Shown in pieces: positions 59,667-64,000 of a DNA stretch of 64,000 bases. The stretch covers positions 62,001-126,000 of the forward strand of contig NZ_JBBBNV010000011.1 of assembly GCF_037137075.1 (NCBI RefSeq), read 5' to 3'. Both the position numbers and the translations under genes were made by a program. Source of the stretch: JBBBNV01 sp037137075 (GTDB lineage Bacteria; Bacillota; Bacilli; Paenibacillales; NBRC-103111). The notes under the pieces were generated by a model, which was not told the origin of the DNA, searched no databases, and saw only the letters and a list, made by a program, of their open reading frames with translations. The stretch's first letter is position 1. Each line of letters starts with the position of its first letter.

Positions 59667-60956
59667 TCAGCCCTCCTTCTGATCCCGCAAGAAATAAATC
59701 GTATCGAGTTCCACCCGGTTGGCCGCTTGAACAATTTGTTCTGTTTGCAGCTTTTCGATCTCCTCCAGGAGGCTGGATGAAGTCCGCTCTTTTCCCGACA
59801 GCACACGATTGAAATCCAGGGCGATAATCTCAAAGGCCGAGTCCTGGCTTTCCTTCAGCTGATTGGTCAGCATCGCTTTCGTTTGCTGAAGCTCCACAGT
59901 GCTGATTTCCCCCTCACGCATCGCTTCCAGCTGCTTCAGAATGATGTCCACCGCTTTCTCATAATTCACAATTTCAATGCCGGATTGGAGCGCCAAAATC
60001 CCTTTATGCCCATCCAGACGCGAGGAAGCGTAATAAGCCAGGCTTTCCTTCTCCCGGACATTGATGAACAGCTTCGAATGAGGATAAGCGCCAAGTATTC
60101 CGTTATAAAGAAGCATAGCGGGATAGGAGTCGTCCTCATAGGTTGTATGCGCGCGCAGCCCCATATTCAGCTTTCCTTGATTCACCTCAAGGCGTTCCAC
60201 AACCCGGTGTATCTGGCTTACCGAATGGTGATCGCGAACCGGCTTGTAAGCCTCAGGCGCTCCCTGCTGCTTCGGAAATGCCGCTTCCACAATGCCGCGC
60301 ACTTCCTCCAGCGTCGTATCGCCGACAACATAAATATCGAAATTGGCCTGCTCCAGCCATCTCTGATAGCGAGAATACAAGCCGCCTGCATCCAGCAAGG
60401 GCAAATCGCTAATTTGACCGAGCGGATTCAGACGGTACGCTTCATTCCGGCACATCTCCTCCAGGCAGCGTTCTGCGGCATACCGGCCTTTTTCATTAAT
60501 AATCGCTTCCAACCGTTTCTTTAACGTTTGTTTCTCCGCCTGCACGTATTTGTCCGCAAAATGTCCGTTTTCCAGCAGCGGCTGTGCCAGAGTTTGCCCC
60601 AGAAACCGCAGCCCTTCGGCAAGCAGCTTATCAGACGAGGACACAAACTGGTCGTGTATGATATCCATACGGAATTGTACGATTTGGTAATTGCCGCGCT
60701 TATAAATATCGAAGCCAAACCCGGCTCCGTACAGATCGTCAAGCTTCTCCCTGAATTGGCGTGTCTCCGGGTAAACCGCTGTTCCCCTGCGCAAAACAAA
60801 AGGGGTTAATGCTGTAGAGGTTGTCGTGCTTTCCTCCAGCGGCAATCCGGCGTATACGGAAATCGCAAACGTCTTGAAGCGATTCGTCGGCATGACATGA
60901 AGCCGGAGATTTTGAACATTGCAGCGCTCGAATTGCTGCCCTTGTAATGTAGTCAA
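59667..60956 (-). CDS. ymfF: M16-family peptidase homologue YmfF (zinc motif absent)
   Basis: A 429-residue M16-fold protein lacking HxxEH: the matching position reads TALTPFVLRRGT. Such members pair with an active partner, here YmfH directly downstream, as in mitochondrial processing peptidase. The C-terminal half keeps the family INVREKESLAYYASS motif. The start is TTG 60956 after AAAGGGG; no nearby ATG is in frame. Confidence 0.92.
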   Translation of the reverse strand: MTTLQGQQFERCNVQNLRLHVMPTNRFKTFAISVYAGLPLEESTTTSTALTPFVLRRGTAVYPETRQFREKLDDLYGAGFGFDIYKRGNYQIVQFRMDIIHDQFVSSSDKLLAEGLRFLGQTLAQPLLENGHFADKYVQAEKQTLKKRLEAIINEKGRYAAERCLEEMCRNEAYRLNPLGQISDLPLLDAGGLYSRYQRWLEQANFDIYVVGDTTLEEVRGIVEAAFPKQQGAPEAYKPVRDHHSVSQIHRVVERLEVNQGKLNMGLRAHTTYEDDSYPAMLLYNGILGAYPHSKLFINVREKESLAYYASSRLDGHKGILALQSGIEIVNYEKAVDIILKQLEAMREGEISTVELQQTKAMLTNQLKESQDSAFEIIALDFNRVLSGKERTSSSLLEEIEKLQTEQIVQAANRVELDTIYFLRDQKEG

Positions 60957-60983
60957 ACCACCATTCCCCTTTCATGAGGCACA

Positions 60984-61013
60984 ATTATAACCATTATATT
61001 CCTTCGGAAACAA
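60984..61013 (-). promoter_or_regulatory. Possible SigA promoter of the ymf operon
   Basis: A minus-strand TATAAT at 60984-60989 with TTGTTT 18 bases upstream; a second TATAAT lies at 60993-60998. Both are close to the ymfF start. Confidence 0.35.
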
Positions 61014-61039
61014 AAGAAGCAACCGATCTGGCTGCTTCT
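61012..61039 (-). terminator. Terminator after sleB
   Basis: AGAAGCA and TGCTTCT form a stem with an 11-base loop, followed by TTTGTTTCC on the minus strand, 31 bases past the sleB stop. Confidence 0.65.
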
Positions 61040-61069
61040 ACCTCAGACAATACAGCGAACCCCTGCTAT

Positions 61070-61861
61070 TTATTTGCAAAAAATATGCTTGCCGATTTGT
61101 TTCACCTGCGGACGGGTCCAAATCCACTTGGAGGTCGCCGTTTCCGGGTTGAAATAATACAGGCAGCCGCCGCTGGGGTCCTGGCCGTTCAGTGCATCCC
61201 GAACTGCTTTGCTTGCCGTTTCATTAGGCGTAAGCCAGATTTGTCCGTCCGCCACAGCCGTAAAAGCACCAGGCTGAAAAATTACACCGGATACTGTATT
61301 CGGGAAGCTGGCCGACTTCACCCGGTTAATAATGACAGCGGCAACCGCAATTTGACCGATATACGGCTCTCCCCGAGATTCTCCATAAACAGCATTGGCC
61401 ATAAGCTGCAAATCCTGGCTCGACAAGCCGAGGTTATTGACGGGAGCCAGCGTTGACGATCCGCCTCCCGATGTTCCGCTGCCTCCACCGGCGGTTCCCC
61501 CGGAAGAAGCTCCTCCCGCAGTACTGCGAGGCGTCATATCCGGCGTCCAATGCTTCGTTGCTTCCCAAAGCTTAACCTTTGTTTTGCCTCCGGCAATTCC
61601 ATCCACACTCATGCCAAATTCGGACTGAAACCTTTTTACGGCCTGCAAGGTTTGAGAACCGAAATCCCCGTCAACATTCCCGTTGTAAAACCCGATCAGC
61701 TTCAAGCGGCCTTGAAGCTCAAAAACATCTTCCCCGTTCGAGCCGTATTTCAGTGTGGCGCTGCTAAACGTTTGTTCCGTCGACCAATGCTTTTTCATAT
61801 GAAACCCTGCCACCAGCAGCAAGGTGACACTCAATGCAATGACAATTAGACGTTTATTCAT
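61070..61861 (-). CDS. sleB: Spore cortex-lytic enzyme SleB
   Basis: A 263-residue exported protein: signal/membrane segment (about 1-22), a peptidoglycan-binding repeat (about 38-100, YGSNGEDVFELQGRL), a Gly/Ser linker (about 112-138) and a C-terminal SleB lytic transglycosylase domain with ANAVYGESRGEPYIGQ, holding the catalytic glutamate. It degrades the cortex at germination. There is no ypeB next to it. ATG 61861 is preferred over TTG 61873, which abuts the ribosome site. A SigG promoter lies upstream. Confidence 0.93.
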   Translation of the reverse strand: MNKRLIVIALSVTLLLVAGFHMKKHWSTEQTFSSATLKYGSNGEDVFELQGRLKLIGFYNGNVDGDFGSQTLQAVKRFQSEFGMSVDGIAGGKTKVKLWEATKHWTPDMTPRSTAGGASSGGTAGGGSGTSGGGSSTLAPVNNLGLSSQDLQLMANAVYGESRGEPYIGQIAVAAVIINRVKSASFPNTVSGVIFQPGAFTAVADGQIWLTPNETASKAVRDALNGQDPSGGCLYYFNPETATSKWIWTRPQVKQIGKHIFCK

Positions 61862-61910
61862 ATCGAAGCTCAACCTTCCTTTATCTCATGATGTTGGCTG
61901 AATTTACGAT

Positions 61911-61941
61911 TATTATGAGATAGCTGGCTTCGTTCTATTCA
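61911..61941 (-). promoter_or_regulatory. SigG (forespore) promoter of sleB
   Basis: TGAATA, 18 bases, CATAATA on the minus strand, a full match to the SigG pattern (TGMATR / CATWMTA), 50 bases before ATG 61861. sleB is a SigG gene in Bacillus subtilis. Confidence 0.75.
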
Positions 61942-62267
61942 ACACATGCCCATAGAACTGTGCGTCCAATGATACAAATACAGACGCCGGTATCCTCTTT
62001 TTGAGATGGATAGTGGGCACAATGCGTGCCGCCATGCTAACAAAACCAACGCCGGAACCGCGCAATGATGTGGTTAGGTATCGTCTGTTATGCCAAGATA
62101 CGGAAAGACCGTGAGCCTTACATGGGTTAGAAAAGCGCATTTCACGTGCTGTGTCGGTCACCAGAAACGAATAAATCCGGCTTGTCGTAAGCGTAACCCA
62201 TCCCCGGTCTGCTCCGTCTTACTTAGAGCTGGGAAATTATGCCGAAGAAAAAAAGGGGGGACTATCA
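61942..62267. other. 326-base gap, nothing recognised
   Basis: Between the sleB promoter and the small membrane gene no supported gene is seen. Two short open frames (one per strand) lack ribosome sites. Confidence 0.45.
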
Positions 62268-62471
62268 ATGGCAGCCTACATACAAGCTGGTATCATCCTC
62301 GCGTTCATGGTCGGCTTCGGCTGGTATTTGGTCAAACGCACCTTGCCGGAATCAAAGCACAGTCGGCTGCTGTGGTGGGTTGGCTGCAGTCTTCTGCTCA
62401 TGGCGGTTATGTTTGTCGTGTTCGGTTTGCTCAGCTATTTGGCGGAGCAGTCGCACAGCTATGGACATTAA
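62268..62471 (+). CDS. Small two-helix membrane protein
   Basis: A 67-residue protein with two hydrophobic helices (about 5-23 and 35-58) joined by a basic loop (KRTLPESKHSR), ending in a His/Ser-rich tail. The start is well marked by GGGGGG 7 bases before ATG. It is one of the few plus-strand genes in this part and converges with ftsK. No family recognised. Confidence 0.7.
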   Translation: MAAYIQAGIILAFMVGFGWYLVKRTLPESKHSRLLWWVGCSLLLMAVMFVVFGLLSYLAEQSHSYGH

Positions 62472-62523
62472 CTTGCATTACCCAGGCCTTACATATTGTC
62501 AAGCAGCGGGCTGCTGCAAAGCA

Positions 62524-62557
62524 AATGCCCGCAGACCGGAACCGGTTTACGGGCATT
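62524..62557 (-). terminator. Probable terminator after ftsK
   Basis: AATGCCCG-CAG-ACCGG and CCGGT-TTA-CGGGCATT form a strong stem followed on the minus strand by TTTGCTTTG, an imperfect T run. Confidence 0.55.
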
Positions 62558-62564
62558 CAAAAAA

Positions 62565-64000
62565 TTATGAACTGATTCGGTTATGGTGGTATTGCTCCAT
62601 CGTGACCAGCACCTCACGCGGCTTGCTGCCTTCATACGGGCCTACAATTCCGCGGGCCTCCATGGTATCAATGAGGCGCGCCGCGCGCGTATAGCCGATC
62701 CTCATTCGGCGCTGAAGCAGAGATACAGAGGCCTGCTTGGCCTCCAAAATAATTTGTACGGCCTGATCAAACAATTCGTCTTCCACCTGGTCCTGCGTAT
62801 CCGCAGTTTCCTCAATTTCCGGAACAAGCTCTTCCCGGTATTCGGCTTCAGCCTGATTTTTGACGAAGCTTACGACCGATTCAACCTCCTGATCGGACAG
62901 AAACGCGCCTTGAATCCGCAGCGGCTTGGAAGCGCCCACCGGCAAATACAGCATGTCGCCGCGGCCAAGCAGCTTTTCTGCGCCAACGGAATCCAGAATG
63001 GTCCGTGAATCCACCTGGGAGGATACGCCGAAAGCAATCCGAGACGGGATATTTGCCTTGATGACGCCTGTAATGACGTCGACAGACGGCCGCTGGGTCG
63101 CAATAATCAAGTGAATCCCTGCAGCACGGGCCATTTGGGCTAACCGGCATATCGCATCCTCGACATCCCCTGCAGCAACCATCATCAAATCCGCCAGCTC
63201 GTCCACAATGACGACGATAAAAGGCAGCAGCTCCGTGCCATCGTTTCTTTCGGCAATTAGCGAATTGTAGCCTTCGATATTGCGGGTTCCGCTTTTGGAG
63301 AACAGCTCGTAGCGCTTTTCCATCTCGCTGACAACTTTTTTGAGGGCCAAGGAGGCTCTTCTCGGGTCCGTCACGACGGGTGCTAGCAAATGAGGGATGC
63401 CGTTATACACATTAAGCTCAACCATCTTGGGGTCAATCATCAAGAACTTCACTTCATCGGGCTTCGCTTTGTACAGCACACTTGTAATAATGCCGTTGAT
63501 ACAAACCGATTTACCGGAGCCGGTAGCCCCTGCGACAAGCAAATGCGGCATCCGGGCCAAATTGCCGACTATCGCTTGACCGGAAATGTCCCTGCCGAGC
63601 ACCACCGTCATTTTGGAATTGGACTCCAGGAAAGCCGAGCTTTCCATCACTTCCCGCATGGTTACCACGGACACTTCCGTATTCGGCACCTCAATCCCGA
63701 TAGCCGACTTCCCGGGAATAGGCGCTTCCATGCGGATATCCTTGGCGGCAAGCGCCAGCGCAATATCATCCGTTAAACTGACAATCCGGCTTACCTTCAC
63801 CCCGACATCCGGCTGAATCTCATAACGTGTCACCGATGGTCCGCGCACAACCTCCAGCACCTTCGCCCGGACGCCAAAGCTTTCCAGGGTTGCTTCCAGC
63901 TTCCGCGCGTTGGCTTTATAGTCGGAATGCTCTCCGCTTTTGTTCGCAGGAGGCTTGGACAACAGTGAGAAGGAAGGCATCTGATAGGGCTTCTCCAGCT
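62565..64000 (-). CDS. ftsK: DNA translocase FtsK/SpoIIIE (5' part beyond window)
   Basis: The frame is open to the window edge, so only the C-terminal roughly 478 residues are seen. They contain the RecA-like motor with Walker A AGATGSGKSVC, Walker B (VVIVDELADLMM), the ATQRPSVDVITG segment and the C-terminal gamma winged helix (QRRMRIGYTRAARLID) that reads the orienting sequence. The missing N terminus would hold the membrane helices. The position upstream of the ymf genes matches spoIIIE of Bacillus, which pumps the chromosome into the forespore. An internal ATG at 63980 is not the start. Confidence 0.95.
   Translation of the reverse strand, partial: LEKPYQMPSFSLLSKPPANKSGEHSDYKANARKLEATLESFGVRAKVLEVVRGPSVTRYEIQPDVGVKVSRIVSLTDDIALALAAKDIRMEAPIPGKSAIGIEVPNTEVSVVTMREVMESSAFLESNSKMTVVLGRDISGQAIVGNLARMPHLLVAGATGSGKSVCINGIITSVLYKAKPDEVKFLMIDPKMVELNVYNGIPHLLAPVVTDPRRASLALKKVVSEMEKRYELFSKSGTRNIEGYNSLIAERNDGTELLPFIVVIVDELADLMMVAAGDVEDAICRLAQMARAAGIHLIIATQRPSVDVITGVIKANIPSRIAFGVSSQVDSRTILDSVGAEKLLGRGDMLYLPVGASKPLRIQGAFLSDQEVESVVSFVKNQAEAEYREELVPEIEETADTQDQVEDELFDQAVQIILEAKQASVSLLQRRMRIGYTRAARLIDTMEARGIVGPYEGSKPREVLVTMEQYHHNRISS

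Overview
The window looks like a chromosomal segment of an endospore-forming, low-to-mid GC Firmicute of the Paenibacillaceae type (Paenibacillus or a close relative). The evidence is the gene order ftsK/spoIIIE - ymfF - ymfH - ymfI - ymfJ - ymfK - ymfM - rimO - pgsA - cinA - recA - recX - rny - ymdB - spoVS - 2-oxoacid:ferredoxin oxidoreductase - pduL - miaB - ricA, together with spore genes (sleB, spoVS, a collagen-like surface protein), a XerS-type recombinase and Bacillus-like promoters, including SigH-, SigG-, LexA-, Fur- and MerR-type sites. I see no rRNA, tRNA, CRISPR array or insertion sequence.

Bases 1-8201 hold a CMP-legionaminic acid (nonulosonate) locus in two convergent, tightly overlapping operons. 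The plus-strand operon is ptmE (cut by the window edge), ptmF, legF and ptmA. The minus-strand operon is legB, legC, legG, legI and a NeuD-type acetyltransferase. Upstream on the same strand as legB are a Thr-rich collagen-like protein with a BclA-like C-terminal domain (8291-9220) and an unusual three-gene cassette (9491-13427): an APH-type phosphotransferase, a BtrH-like protein, and an adenylation enzyme with a decayed condensation domain and no carrier domain. I consider this cassette, next to the sialic-acid-like pathway and a glycosylatable collagen-like protein, the best candidate for an undescribed system here.

Bases 13883-19296 are an iron-siderophore region. A lipoprotein, two FecCD permeases and a nitroreductase are transcribed leftward; a Btr-like AraC/FecB fusion regulator is divergent. 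Two near-identical Fur boxes lie in the divergent gap and no ATPase gene is present. Bases 19473-25770 hold an orphan ParB-like protein, a lipoprotein of the alkaline-phosphatase superfamily behind a SigG-like promoter, a Gln-rich coiled-coil protein, an autoregulated MerR regulator, a small membrane protein, a Nudix hydrolase, a frameshifted gene and a DUF441 membrane protein.

Bases 25767-38089 are a mosaic of metabolic and envelope genes: thiM, an RluD-family synthase, xerS coupled to a membrane-anchored GH26-like protein, a polysaccharide deacetylase, a 3D-domain protein, the glycerol-1-phosphate dehydrogenase araM, a GH28 enzyme, an unrecognised protein and a Tat-exported metallophosphoesterase. 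Bases 38178-64000 are the conserved core described above, almost all on the minus strand. Its local peculiarities are an orphan half-size chromate transporter overlapping a ROK regulator, a 13-bp minisatellite between recA and recX, a 53-residue membrane protein, and sleB placed between ftsK and the ymf operon. Terminators separate most units and agree with the operon limits given.
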